Origin: Neoechinorhynchus agilis
Lineage: Eukaryota > Acanthocephala
Direction: 5' to 3'
Assembly (NCBI GenBank): GCA_051530055.1
Contig: CM121341.1
Span: 2,604,001-2,668,000 of the forward strand
DNA length: 64,000 bases
Shown here: positions 53,560-64,000 of the stretch, one piece after another
Position numbering within the stretch: position 1 is the first letter of the stretch
Layout of the letters: each line of letters begins with the position of its first letter
The notes under the pieces: model-generated
Told to the model about the DNA's origin: nothing
Seen by the model: only the letters and a program-made list of their open reading frames with translations
The model's database searches: none
Made by a program: the position numbers and the translations under genes

Positions 53560-54232
53560 ACAACGCTAAGATAGTGAACGGGACTCGGCTGAGTATTCAG
53601 CTCTTATCGATGTCGAACCAAAGCAGCTTTTTGAGCAAGTTACTGATACTTTAAAGTGTTCATTAGTAAAAGCAATGAGCATAGTTAAGGAAATCTTAAC
53701 GGATACTCCAGTTTGAATAGGAAGCTCTTAAAAGTGAACAATTGATCGAAGTCAAAAAGTGCAAGGGGAAGAAAACTAACGGTTCGAAAATGCAGGCAAG
53801 TTTCAAAGGTGAATTCTAAGAAACGAGCTAAAGATTTACAGAAATAGGCTAGTGAAGCGGCCGCGAAAAACAATATGGTTTTGCGTGATGCCATTGGTAT
53901 TGCAAACTCGAACGAAGATTCGTTCGATACGAGTGGTATTCAAATACTGAGAATACTTAGTCAATTATTAAGGACTTAGTACCACTCCTAGAAGATGCAA
54001 AGCCTGGAGTACTTAATGATCCCAAAAGTTACTGTGGAGAAGTATGATATTAAGACTGATAAAAAGTAGCGATTTTAAAAGTGAAAGCGAATCACCGCCA
54101 GTAACTACTAAGAATGTTGAAGTTGATCAAAAGATCGAAGAAACATCTGAACGAACAAATAACTATAAAGATATGAGGTCGACCCCAATACCTTCACAAA
54201 AAAATAGACAATCCGATTTATCTCGACCATAA
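53560..54232 (+). pseudogene. Gene fragment related to 24.85-25.12 kb
   Basis: Interrupted plus-strand frames read LIDVEPKQLFEQVTDTLK, SLVKAMSIVKEILTD and QLIEVKKCKGKK, paralleling the minus-strand fragment at 24.85 kb. Downstream (54,044-54,232) a Ser/Glu/Thr-rich frame (SESESPPVTTKNVEVDQK) may be the disordered continuation of the same protein. Several stops are present. Function unknown. Confidence 0.4.
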
Positions 54233-54463
54233 TGCTCCTTCTTCCCCTTTCGCACAACATTCCTTGCCGGTCTGAATTCGACCCATCGTGTCATGCACTC
54301 CTCCCTCAAGATCATAAATTGCAACATTTTTATTACTGGAATACCTGAACCTCCATTTGCCGACTATTTCGCCTCTGGTGCTCACCATAGCAACCATATT
54401 CCTCGTATCACTCAACTCTAGCACAATCAATAGCGTACTTACCACAGCTTCCCTAACCGGAGA
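54218..54463 (-). CDS. Hypothetical ORF
   Basis: The minus-strand frame can be read from about 54,463 and contains LVSPVREAVVSTLLIVLELS, then VAMVSTRGEIVGKWRFRYSS and YDLEGGVHDT. The regular alternation of hydrophobic and charged residues looks protein-like, but no family was recognised. It could be an exon or part of an unrecognised transposon. Confidence 0.3.
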   Translation of the reverse strand, partial: SPVREAVVSTLLIVLELSDTRNMVAMVSTRGEIVGKWRFRYSSNKNVAIYDLEGGVHDTMGRIQTGKECCAKGEEGALWSR

Positions 54464-54524
54464 AACAAGATCCTTACATCACAACTTCCTTTCCCAATCT
54501 CTCCACATTCGCAACCGAGTGGCA

Positions 54525-54705
54525 TAAGCGCGTTTAAAATGCCATCCATATCGCTGGTTCAAGTCTACTGGTCGCGAGGCCGCTGGAAGGGTAGGATCAG
54601 GTTCGGCTGAGCGCCTTCGAAGTGTGTGAATTAGCCAAGAGGCTGCCAAGGAACGAAAAACTCTAGCCGTAGGGCCCTGTGTGTATGCGATTTAAGAAAG
54701 ATAAA
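54525..54705 (+). mobile_element. Solitary tRNA-derived SINE-like element
   Basis: It has a box A match (GTGGCATAAGCGCG), a box B match (GGTTCAAGTCT) and a body (CGCTGGAAGGGTAGGATCAGG, then CGGCTGAGCGCC) colinear with the array monomers at 20-22 and 29-30 kb. It ends in an A-rich AAGATAAAATAAAA tract. More diverged than any array unit. Confidence 0.65.
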
Positions 54706-55234
54706 ATAAAACATCGCAAATTTCCACTGCCCCTCAACCTCAATAAAAACCTAATATTCACAGCATAAACCATCGCTTTTAACTAACACCCTAAAACATC
54801 CTTAACGCCCTAAAAAATCGAAGAGTAACCGGCTCCTCAACTTTTTTGACTATGTGCATCTGTAACGGCACCCCAATGGCCACAAAGGGTCACAATAAAA
54901 ACACGGTGTCCGTCTCGAAACACGTAAATAATTATCACTCAACTGCTGCACAAATATACCATAAATCGGTCCATCCAATCGTGGCTGATCCACACCAATT
55001 CTCAACTCAAAACTCAAATTTTCGATTCGTTTCTGGACTTCTCTCTTTTGTATAATCAGGCCTTTGAGACCGAAAACGTTTACAGATTCGTACTTTTGAG
55101 GTCTTCACCCGGTGAATAATTTCTTATTAAAGACGTTTCGAACCTCGGGTGAAATCCTAAACAACACTTCTAATCATGCACCCCGGTACCTAAAATATCA
55201 ACATTTTCCATCGATTCCACGCTTAATTTATCAT
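54706..55234. other. No gene recognised
   Basis: AT-rich. An ACGTTTCGAACCTCG half of the hammerhead-like motif seen at 57.16 kb appears at 55,131-55,147 without its partner. Confidence 0.4.
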
Positions 55235-55460
55235 CCATGACAACCAAAGCAACTGTAATCTCCCTCATTTCCACCCCCAATGTACCCAAATCTAAAATTC
55301 CCTTTCTTATAATACTTTATTATAACACTCGAAGCTTCCTCTTTAAACTAGATGAAATACCACTCATTTCATGCGGAGCTCCGTCCGCAGGATTACGATT
55401 GAACGCCTCTAAGTCGGAAACCGCACTACGCGGTCTGGATTTATTACAAATTTGAGAGCA
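55235..55460 (+). mobile_element. Chimeric LINE B / LINE A fragment
   Basis: 55,237-55,370 matches the LINE B endonuclease start (PKSKIPFLI, then YNTRSFLFKLDEI). At about 55,372 it switches to a LINE A-like post-YxDD block (LRLNASKSE). A direct junction of two LINE families. Confidence 0.55.
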
Positions 55461-55713
55461 AGCGAAGTTTCTACGCGGAAGCTACGTTTCTTCTCGACGA
55501 TCTATCCGCCAGCGGCGACTTCATCTTCGCCCAGTGTCTACTTATAAAATGAAGCGACGTGCGTAGTTGGCAGTCCTGTTCAGTATCTCGCGGTTCTTGT
55601 TGCGTAAAATCATTTGCAGACGACTTAATTCTCGGTAAACTTGTCATACATTGTAACCACCAAACTACGAACAATTGAGACTTCAACCCATAGGATCGGA
55701 ATTGAACTGGTCT

Positions 55714-55793
55714 CCTACCAATTTCGGCTGTAGTGCAACCCCGGCTTGATCCGCGATGGATTCTACGCGCAAAGATCGCATCTCAGCACTCAA
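55714..55793 (-). ncRNA. U2 snRNA 3'-domain fragment
   Basis: The minus strand resembles the 3' stem-loop part of the adjacent U2 gene (GCGGATCAAGCCGGGGTTGC, then ACTACAGC) with many substitutions. No 5' domain. A decayed second copy. Confidence 0.65.
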
Positions 55794-55821
55794 TCAAGTT
55801 TTTCTCTTTACTTTTTAACTG

Positions 55822-56039
55822 GACCAATCCCAGCTGTAGTGCAACGCCGGGTTGATCCGCGATGGAGTCCATGCAAGCACGGTGTCTCCATCTCCGTCCC
55901 AAAAATAACTTTGACAAATTGGGAATCCAATGGATCCCCCGCTAGATGTCAAACTTAGCCTTTCGGCAAGACCCGCTAGATGTCAAACTAGCGAGAACAG
56001 ATACTACACTTTGATCTTAGCCTTTCGGCAAGAAGCGAT
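55822..56039 (-). ncRNA. U2 spliceosomal RNA, rearranged copy
   Basis: The minus strand begins ATCGCTTCTTGCCGAAAGGC and TAAGATCAAAGTGTAGTATC, the nearly invariant U2 5' end with the branch-point recognition GUAGUA (56,002-56,007). Stem IIa is CGCTAG...CTAGCG. A second CCGAAAGGCTAAG plus TTTGACATCTAGCGGG follows, an internal duplication of about 33 nt made of stem I and stem IIa pieces. Then come a Sm-site-like ATTTTTGG (55,899-55,906) and two 3' stem-loops ending near 55,822. About 218 nt against the usual 180-195. All core parts are present but the duplication suggests a variant or pseudogene. No promoter element was recognised. Confidence 0.85.
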
Positions 56040-56224
56040 AGCTTAGAACAGCGCACTCTAGGATTTAACTCTAAACATGTATCCGAATTAAAAACTTTCT
56101 GATTCAATACGTAATGCGAAGACATTTGCTGAAAGAACGCAATTTCCCTTAATTTTTCCGATCGAGTTTTTCCTTCGAGGGATTCAGCTCATTTTCTGCA
56201 TACAGAGAGTCTTTCCCATCTAGA

Positions 56225-56385
56225 GATTCGTTTGTAAACATGCAAATTTTCGAGGCCTCAACCTCCTTATCAAACATCTAAAATCACATGTTGTAGGGTA
56301 GTTCATTTGATCCCTGGACGCGGAACCGTAATGTTCGTGAACTGCAATCGTTTCTGCGAAGTGTTCAGAGGGAATATACGAATTT
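56225..56385. repeat. Segments shared with 1-124 and 1,328-1,375
   Basis: Two blocks, separated by 1.2 kb of LINE A at the left end of the window, are contiguous here. So this locus probably keeps the state before LINE A insertion or after its loss. Confidence 0.65.
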
Positions 56386-56531
56386 AGCATCCTCGGTTTC
56401 AGTCTTATTTGAGACCCCTCTTAAGAACACCTCGAAAACTTTTTGTTAAGCAATCCATGTTTTGTAAACTTTTCAATATTCAAATCAAAAACATCGTTCA
56501 GATAAACACAACTCTGTTTACCTTTCCGGAG

Positions 56532-56538
56532 TATAAAA
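56532..56538 (+). promoter_or_regulatory. TATA box of the small secreted-protein gene
   Basis: TATAAAA within GGAGTATAAAAGGGGG, with GC-rich flanks, 53 bp before the ATG at 56,591; transcription would start near 56,562. Confidence 0.7.
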
Positions 56539-56590
56539 GGGGGCGAGATGAGATCTCAATCTATCGCCGTCGATCTTCAAACCGCCAACA

Positions 56591-56839
56591 ATGCTCGCTC
56601 TTTTCGCGATTCTCGCTCTCGTCTCTTCAATGGCAGTGGCTAACGATGATCAGGAAACTCCACTCACGACAATGGAACCAATGGGGCTCGCCGATCTTGG
56701 ATGTCCATGCCTTTTGCTAAATCCGAAAGCTGCAGCTTCTGATGAAGTGAAGAACGAAACTCTTCACGAATTCCGATTGTGCGCATCTTGTGGACGTAGC
56801 CGGACCACCGCCTCAATACAGGCGACCGCTCAGGCTTAG
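56591..56839 (+). CDS. Small secreted protein
   Basis: Single frame of 82 residues. Residues 1-17 form a clear signal peptide (MLALFAILALVSSMAVA, cleavage probably after VA). The mature part has two Cys pairs, C-P-C and C-x-x-C (LGCPCLL and LCASCGR), suggesting disulfide bonding, plus one N-glycosylation sequon (NET). The strong TATA box, compact 5' leader and AACA before the ATG support a real, probably highly expressed gene. Family not recognised; a venom-like, antimicrobial or cuticle-associated role is only a guess. A further exon cannot be excluded. Confidence 0.65.
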   Translation: MLALFAILALVSSMAVANDDQETPLTTMEPMGLADLGCPCLLLNPKAAASDEVKNETLHEFRLCASCGRSRTTASIQATAQA

Positions 56840-57160
56840 TCCAGAAGGCATTAATGGAGCTCTTAAAGGAAGAGCTTAGATAAATAGTTGCAATTTCAAT
56901 GAGTGAATGGGAGTTGGTAAGGTGAAGATTGTTGCCAAAAAATGTGAACAAAGATCTGCTGCGTTGCTTTTAAAGTTAAAGCTTTATTAGTGTAGTTTTC
57001 AGTAAGTGGCATGACCTTTGACGTTACTTAAATGTACAAGCGAAAACACTGACTACTCTCCCTTCCATCTGGCTTCAATCTTTCTTATTCTCTCCTATGA
57101 CATTTCCCAAATACAAATTTATTCGAAATTATTGATCCCGTAAATGATTATTTATTGAAG
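56840..57160. other. No gene recognised
   Basis: 3' flank of the secreted-protein gene. No clear polyadenylation signal or repeat was seen. Confidence 0.35.
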
Positions 57161-57163
57161 ACG

Positions 57164-57191
57164 TTTCGAACCTCGTCTCGTTCGTCATCAG
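57164..57191 (-). ncRNA. Hammerhead-like ribozyme motif
   Basis: The minus strand reads CTGATGA, C, GAAC, loop, GTTC, GAAA, then CGTC. A related plus-strand copy at 57,229-57,258 (CTGATGA, T, GAACC ... GGTTC) has a damaged GAAA box, so two motifs face each other. Confidence 0.5.
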
Positions 57192-57514
57192 TTTTAAAAT
57201 ACAAGTGGATGAGTCTTGAATTTTAGAACTGATGATGAACCCGACGAGGTTCGCAGAACTTGATCGATCCAATACTGAATTGAACGACGTCAGCGTTGAG
57301 TCCAAATTACACAATGTTTCATTGGCGAGATTCAAGTGACAAATTTGATCAGATAGTTGTTTTTCGACCAGAGATTCGTCCGTTGAGAGTAGATCGCAAC
57401 TTGTGTGACAGGTATGCCCGGTGGAGGAGGTAAAAATAATAAGGCATTCAAACCAGGAAGATTGGACAATTGAGCATCCGTGTCATCAGGGCCTTTTCTA
57501 GTTGGAAGAGATGC

Positions 57515-57841
57515 TCAACGATCACGAAGTAGGTCTAAATGAATGCTGTCGGTTTGAGCTAAATAACCAAGAGACTTATTCCGAATGACCGGTGTACCGA
57601 TAGCTCCGAATTTCGAGCCCATGGTTTCATCACAAATACTTTCACGTAGCGATCGGTACCCAGACTCAGGGGACACATTTCCAAAGCAGTTGGTCTTAGG
57701 ACCCTGGAATGTGTCCTGTTTGTCCAGTTTTGAGCCATCTTCTACTGATTTCACTAAACAAGAATTGAATATTGCGGCCGCGTCCACGGGAAAATAATTA
57801 TTTGTGCCGGGGATATATGTACTTAGGTCCTTGTTGTTCAT
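57515..57841 (-). CDS. Hypothetical ORF
   Basis: A 108-residue frame starting MNNKDLSTYIPGTNNYFPV after an A-rich AAATATG context. No known domain, signal peptide or repeat match in the window. It could be a single-exon gene or first exon. Confidence 0.35.
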   Translation of the reverse strand: MNNKDLSTYIPGTNNYFPVDAAAIFNSCLVKSVEDGSKLDKQDTFQGPKTNCFGNVSPESGYRSLRESICDETMGSKFGAIGTPVIRNKSLGYLAQTDSIHLDLLRDR

Positions 57842-58255
57842 ATTTATCTAAAACCGACTAATGAATCGATCCTCGATAACAGCGCAAGTAATCAAAAAAA
57901 ATCAATACTAAAAGTGTCACCGTTTTTGTGTGTAAATAACAAAAATCGATATTAAAATATTTGATGGATAGCGGTGAGCCGTCACAACGGCGACAAACAT
58001 AAACACACGTTCGGTGAATCGAACGGCCCAAAGTGAAGCGTCCACACGGATACATGCGCGGGTCGTCTATGTGGAGCGAATTGCGTGATCACGGTACGTG
58101 ACATTCGCGCACTTATCAATTCACGGAACACGGAACCCCAGAATGGTTCCATTGAATGTAGTCGTCAGGGTCAGATAGGAAATCAGGAATGAACTAATTC
58201 ATTGTTTTCTAGTGCGTAGAAAAACTGATTCCATTTTTTGGCATAATATTGGGCT
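57842..58255. other. No gene recognised
   Basis: Nothing recognisable before the LINE B 5' end. Confidence 0.4.
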
Positions 58256-59272
58256 GCCGGGCACGAGAGATCGCCCATTCGATCGCGAAAAATATCCAAA
58301 GTTGTCTGAATTGATGGTTCTGCTGGCCAAACATCCAGGAAATTGATCGTATAAATGAACTTTCACCATCCGCGACGAACGTATACGAGACAACAATGCG
58401 GTGGCCCTGCCCCTTGCGGCGGACGACCTCACGATTGCTCAACTGGAAGCCGTAATGCGGGGTTATACCATGCTGCGACTTCTATTATACCATAATAGCG
58501 ACCACACAGCTCTTATCATCAGTTGGACCCTATGTCGGATATGAGATGGTTGCTGCAATCTCAATCTTCATTATTTCCACCTCCGATTTACCGAAATCCA
58601 AAATTCCCTTCCCCGCAGTAATCTATTCTAACACTCGAAGCATCCTCCTTGAACTCTCCAGACTTTCCCCGTTTGCAAATAACACTAACTAACAAAAATA
58701 CTTGGTGCCCGTCAAACTTCCTTTCCGCAAAAATTGGCACAGGTGGCAATTTAACATCGTGGCGGACCGTCAAGGACTCTCTTGGTCTACGCAACCCTGA
58801 TCCCTCCCAAATTTGTCCTATTCTGAACTGAAACATGTAATAATAGTCTACATAAATCAGAATCTCCGTTCTGGCCAAAATTACAACCATTGCCCCACCT
58901 CAAACTCCGCTCCATTGGAGCAGCATTACCGAATTCGTAGACGCTTTTACGCTCATTATAACCCAGTTTTCTATATGGCATCTATCCTCACGCATGAAAA
59001 ATGCTAAAGTAATTCATTCATCCCGCAAAAATCATCGAAGAATGTTTTAAATCTTGCATTCTTCCACTTATCAACAACAAACAATCGCCTACAATTCGGC
59101 TTTCGACCCAAAGTTTCGGCAACGGATGCCCACTTTGCATTTATGACACGCTCCTTCGTAACTTTGACAATAATCCCTCCCACGTCACCCGTCTCATTGA
59201 ACTCGATCTGTCGAAAGCAGACGACTCCGTTGACCATTGACTCCTTCTCCGGGCCTGCTCCGATTTCGGTAT
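58256..59272 (+). mobile_element. LINE B, part 1 (interrupted by a gypsy element)
   Basis: The 5' block is nearly identical to 1,706-2,105. After a deletion come pieces of the ORF2 linker (RTVKDSLGLRNPDPSQICPI) and RT (LQFGFRPKVSATDA, LIELDLSKADDS). The RT continues beyond the gypsy insertion at 63,626-63,740 (RKQNIHCRTTSSISLSLTRG). Broken frames throughout. Confidence 0.75.
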
Positions 59273-62200
59273 TGTCATGCTTCGGCTTCCTGACATGAAT
59301 ATATGTTTATTTTTAATATATATCGCGCACGTACAACACATCAAAACACATAACGTTATATAATCGATATGGTTTCAATGACGTCAATTCGTCATCACTA
59401 CATTTCTTCCCCTTGAAGATAACGGTACTTATCGTATGGCAATATAGGCTTTCGCCTTATTCGGGTACTTCGCCTGAGACCCAGTCCCTCGTTCACTTCT
59501 TCTCGTGTTTCTGATTCATCTTCGTTTCTTTCACTTTGGTCATCTGGTAATCTAAATTCCTCATCGCTCATATACCCTTCAACTTCACTACTTTCCGTGC
59601 TCGATCTTTGTTCTGTTTCTTGTCGCGTATTGCCTCTTTCCACTTGCTGATCCGTTTCATTTTCATTCTCGCCCCTCCTTAAATCTCCGCCTACCTCTTC
59701 ATTGATATTTTGCTTTGAATCCTCCTGATCTCTTTTCCCAATCGCTCTTTTTCTCAAATGGTCGGCATGTATTCTCTTTTCCCTTCCAGTTGTTTTTACG
59801 GCATAAGACAAAGGTCCATTCTGTTTCATTATGACACCCTCTTTCCATTCTTTTTAATAGTGTCTCTAACCCACACATTATCGTCCGCCTTGTAATCTGT
59901 CAAAGTTGCACAATTCTTATCATGGTTCTGTTTTTGCAGTGTTTGCTTGTTGTTGGATGTCTTAGTTGCACTCGGTTTTATATTATCCATCAGAGACGTT
60001 AAACGTCGACCCATCATCATTTCGGCTGGACTTTTTGTGTTATGGTGTGCGGGGTGTTTCTATAGCACAGAAGAAAATTTTGCAGACTTCTTTGCTCGGG
60101 TTTTGTTCGTCGCTTTAGCGTCGCCACAAATCTCTCTGCCAGTCCATTTGTTTTAGGATGGTAGATGGAACTCCTACAATGTGAGATTTCATTTTCATTA
60201 CAAAACGTTCTGAACTCATTTGAGATGAACTGCGGTCCGTTATCAGATACGATTCCTTCAGGGATTCCGAACCTAGCGAACGCCTCCCGCAGGCAATTGA
60301 TGGTTGTTTGTGCCGTGAAACTTGGTTTCAACCATACCTCTGGCCATTTTGAGAACGCGTCGACTGCTACCAGAAAATACATACCATTCACGGGGCCCGC
60401 GAAATCTACATGAACTCTCTTCCATGGTCCGGCGGGGTTATCCCATGGGAATAATGGTTGTTCTCGAGTATTTGGTCGTTGTCTCTGGCAATCGACACAG
60501 CATGCAACATGTCCTTGGATGTCCTTATCCATTCCCGGCCACCAACAGTAATATCTTGCCAAGGCCATCATTGCCTTCTCTCCTGGATGCCCTTCATGCA
60601 GCTTTTGTAAAACCTCGTTTCTTTGCGAAGCGGGAATCACCATCCGGTCGAGCCATAATAATACATCATTTTCCATTGATAGCTCATCCTTGCGTTTCAC
60701 AAAATCCGTATCTTCAGATTTCGGTTTTACTGGCCATCCGGATATCAGATAACGCTTTACTCGAGCTAGTTGTGTATCTCTGATTGATTCCTCTTTTAGT
60801 CTTGCCAAAGATAAATTCAGGATTGTCGGTGTTTCCTCCCTGACTCGCACTATATCCATCTTAGGTTCATTTGAAAGATCTGAATCCAGACTAATGGGTA
60901 TTCGAGAAAGGACATCAGCGTAATAGTTATCAACACCGGCTACGTGCTTGACTTCATAATCGTATTCTGCCATTTGAATCGCCCATCTTATCAACCTAGA
61001 GTTAGCGACATTTCCCAGATTCCGTTGGCGTCCGAAAATGTACTCAAGGGGTTTATGATCAGTATATAAGTCAAACTTTCGACCAAACACAAAACCGTGG
61101 AAACGTTTCACGCCATATAGCAGCGCCAGGGCTTCTTTTTCAATTTGTGAGAAGTTTTTCTCTGCGGACTTTAATACTCGGGAAGCAAAACACACAGGTT
61201 GCAGATCACCCTTTTCACTTATGTGGAATAACAGGGCTCCAAGTCCTGATTCACTAGCATCACATGCTAGTGCTATGCTTCTTTTCCGATCGTATGGAAT
61301 CAATCCTCGCGGTCTTCTCAATGTTTCTTTGACCTTTTTAAACGCGTTCTGGTGGTCCTCATTTCATTGCCACGTTCTACCTTTCTGTGTTAATTCATAA
61401 AGCATCTTGCAGGATCGATGAAAATCGGCACAAAATCGTGCATGGAAATTTGCTAGACCTACAAAAGCTCTCAAATCTTTAGCATTCTTAGGTTCCGAAG
61501 CTTCTGCTAGCGCCAATGCTTTGTCATCCGAAGGTATTATCTGCCCCTGTTTAATTATATGACCCAGATATTGTACTTCCTTCTTTAAGAATTGGCACTT
61601 CTCTTCTTTCACTTTTACTCCAGCCTCGCTCAGCTTTTCGAACACTTTCCATATCCGGTTAACTTGCTCTTCTTCTGACTTTCCCGAGATAATTATATCA
61701 TCCAAATAAGCTCCTACTCCTTCTATCCCTCGCAGCAACTCTGAAATATATTTTTGAAAAATTGCTGGTGCGGCGGAAATTCCAAATGGTAGACGATTGT
61801 ATTTGAAAAATCCGTACGGTGTTGCGATCGTCAGCAATTTGCTGGTCTGATCATCTACTGGAATTTGAGGCACCTCTCAGGTCTATAGTGCTATATTGGG
61901 TAGTACCTGCCAGTTTCTGTGTCAATTCTTCGAATGTAGGCATACAGTATGAATCTACCTGCAGGTGTTGATTTACAGTTACTCGAAAATCTCCACATAT
62001 TCTTACTTTTCCTCCGGTCTTTCGGACAACCACAATTGGTGTGGCCCATTTTATATTATCCCGGTTAGCATTCACACACGACAAAGTGTTTAACTTTAAT
62101 AACCGATCAAGTTCTTCTTCTAAGGGGTCTTGCAGAGCGAACGGAATCCTCCTCGCGCACCATATGCGTGGTTTAGCGTCCCCTTTCACTACCAAACATG

Positions 62201-63625
62201 CTTGGAAATTTTTTATCGCTTCTGGTTCACTGTTGAATACTGACGGAAACGCATTCTTCAGTTTCGAGCGCAGTTCTTTGCTTTTATCATCTCTTCCCAA
62301 ATCAATCTTGTTCACATCCACGAGTTCCGCTGGAATTTTTAAACCAAACTCTAACATCCATGGCAGCCCAAACAACGATCGACCAGATCCTGGCACTACA
62401 ACTGCCTCGACTATCTTCTATTTACTACCAAACTTGACATTCACTGAGCATCTTCCAAGATTCTCAATCTTGTTTCCCCAAACGCTCGAAGCTCATTCGT
62501 TGCTCTTAATTTCACTCTTCCGATTCGATGCCACAACGCTCGTGTAATTATGGACTCCGCCGCTCCAGTATCAAATTCCATTCTTATCCTAACTCCTTCG
62601 ATGACTACCGGAATCTCCGCTCTCTTTCCACCCGGAATATTGTAGATATGCCTTTCAAGTTCATCTTCATCCTTATTATATATTAGTTCTTCGCCTTTCA
62701 TTGATTCGCGATCGCTTATATTTTGAATAAGGTTAACTCTGGAACGAGGTGAACAGCACCGCGCGAAGTGTCCCATTTTTGCACATTTGAAACATTTAAC
62801 TTTCCTGGCAAAGCAACTTTTTTCCTCCAAATGTTTTCTGCCACAATATTTGCATTTCCTCACAAACACGACACTAGCGCCCTCATATTTGGGCTTATTT
62901 GGATAAATCTTCGGGACAAACGATTTGTTTTCTTGACTAACCACACTCTCGACTTTTGGTACTATCTCTAGTGCTTTCTTCGAAACTTCGTAAGGTTCTG
63001 GACTGTTTAATATTATGGTGTCTCTAATCTGTATTTCTGTTGCCTTCTGCCTCATCTCGCACTTCCGCTTTAAAAAATTTACATCCTTTTGAAATGTTCC
63101 ATAACTACGCTATCCAGTCCCTGTAGCTTGATACCGTGCAGCTACTTCATGTATTTGTTGACTATATAACTTTGATATTGTACTTTTCAATTCTTTGAAA
63201 GAAAAGTCACTGGGTTTCTTCATACCCAAACTTTTCCGGATTTTCGCGTAAATCTGCGGGCTGGTCCATGCTAAGAGGCAAGCTTGCATCACTTCTTGGG
63301 TTTCAACCCCACAGTATTCTAGGTGCTTTGCCAATTGCTCTTCATAATCCTCCCACATCTCACTATCCGGATCGAAGGATCGAAAAACTTGGATATCCCT
63401 GTGGTTCTGTTCGGATCTCTTCTCGTTCGACTTTTTATGTCCCATCTGTTCGATCATTAATTGTAACAACTCCTGTTGCTTCTCTATCAGGGACTGAACC
63501 ATCGAGATCCCACCCTCGTCGCCAGATGTCATGCTTTGGTTTCCTGACATGAATATATGTTTATTTTTAATATATATCGCGCACGTACAACACATCAAAA
63601 CACATAACGTTATATAATCGATATG
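59273..63625 (-). mobile_element. Near-complete but broken Ty3/gypsy element with 99-bp LTRs
   Basis: LTR-retrotransposon fossil, 4.35 kb, flanked by 99-bp direct repeats (59,273-59,371 and 63,527-63,625) that differ at about two positions, which suggests a fairly young insertion. In element direction the parts are gag (63.6-63.1 kb), CCHC zinc knuckle and aspartic protease (about 62.9-62.4), reverse transcriptase (about 62.2-61.5), RNase H (about 61.3-60.9), integrase with HHCC and catalytic core (about 60.7-60.0) and a charged C-terminus to 59.4. No envelope gene is seen. It is broken, with about five interruptions. The LTRs are very short for the family. It sits inside a LINE B reverse transcriptase. 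Confidence 0.88.
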
Positions 63626-63740
63626 TGGCAGATCCGCTAGTTCGAATCTCATCTTCACAATCGCAAGCAAAACATTCACTGCCGGACAACCTCCTCAATC
63701 AGCCTATCCCTCACCAGAGGCTTGCAAACGCCGAATTTGA
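63626..63740 (+). mobile_element. LINE B, part 2
   Basis: Continuation of the RT interrupted at 59,272; the plus strand parallels 35,795-35,900 (SRQQNIHSWATSSIRISLTK there). It breaks off before motif B's QGA. Confidence 0.7.
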
Positions 63741-63840
63741 GCGGAATTCTATAGAAAGGTCAAACATGAAATCAAAAACGGAGAATCACGATTAATGTCT
63801 TGCTGCCATTTGCAGTCAAATGCCTAAATAGTTGACCGAG

Positions 63841-64000
63841 ATTGCATCCTTGGTTGCTGGTAGTGAAATGGCTGAGACGGTCAATGAATATTTTACATTG
63901 GTTCAATTTATAGTAACAAAAAATTGAAGGAATGTTAAGCTTTGATTCGTCCTTCGCAGAAGTTGTATGTGGAAAGAAAACTAACTAAATTTTATTGTTG
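63841..64000 (+). repeat. Relative of the 8.69-8.90 kb segment
   Basis: The frame VAGSEMAETVNEYFTLVQF and the following 3' region match 8,690-8,900 with gaps. It is cut by the window edge. Confidence 0.6.

Noticed and set aside
61851-62547. Plus-strand frames inside the gypsy element
   Set aside because: Antisense of its polyprotein region; no independent features.

Overview
This looks like nuclear DNA of an invertebrate animal. Two genes have short GT-AG introns (46-59 bp), there is a spliceosomal U2 RNA, and two genes carry metazoan-type TATA promoters. Non-LTR retrotransposons, Penelope-like elements and a Ty3/gypsy element fill most of the space. The tiny introns would fit a nematode or another small invertebrate, but I cannot place the species from sequence alone. 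The DNA is a dense mosaic: perhaps 5-6 kb is plausible host gene sequence, and the rest is broken transposons, SINE-like satellite arrays and large segmental duplications in both orientations.

Layout. 0-9 kb: fragments of two LINE families, called here LINE A (C-terminal CCHC-like knuckle plus a restriction-like endonuclease type region) and LINE B (APE-endonuclease, Jockey-like), with a first copy of a duplicated HIPK/DYRK-like pseudokinase. 9-16.4 kb: a duplicated coiled-coil gene, the second pseudokinase copy (inverted) and a long LINE A copy. 16.6-18 kb: a short relative of an AT-hook gene. 18.1-33 kb: a giant inverted repeat whose arms each hold a tandem array of about 370-bp tRNA-like (SINE-like) monomers. 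Its 6.4-kb centre carries the two best host genes, a two-domain small heat-shock protein with heat-shock-type promoter motifs and a complete five-exon adenylate kinase. 33-39 kb: LINE A/B and gypsy fragments, an identical 548-bp duplication and a Penelope-like fragment nested in an older repeat. 39.2-46.3 kb: the third pseudokinase copy, a tandem array of long hairpins and more LINE A. 46.6-47.3 kb: a two-exon AT-hook gene. 49-50.6 kb: the second copy of the coiled-coil gene. 50.7-51.9 kb: a possible RNA-virus-derived fossil. 52-56 kb: LINE fragments, a solitary SINE and a rearranged U2 snRNA. 56.6 kb: a small secreted-protein gene with a TATA box. 58.2-63.7 kb: a LINE B copy split by a near-complete but broken Ty3/gypsy element with very short LTRs.

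Most structure here comes from retrotransposition followed by segmental duplication and inversion. The most interesting signals are the palindromic arms around the stress gene, the SINE-monomer arrays, the repeated hammerhead-ribozyme-like motifs (CUGANGA-stem-GAAA), the triplicated pseudokinase and the hairpin satellite. All assignments rest on reading the sequence; no database search was possible.
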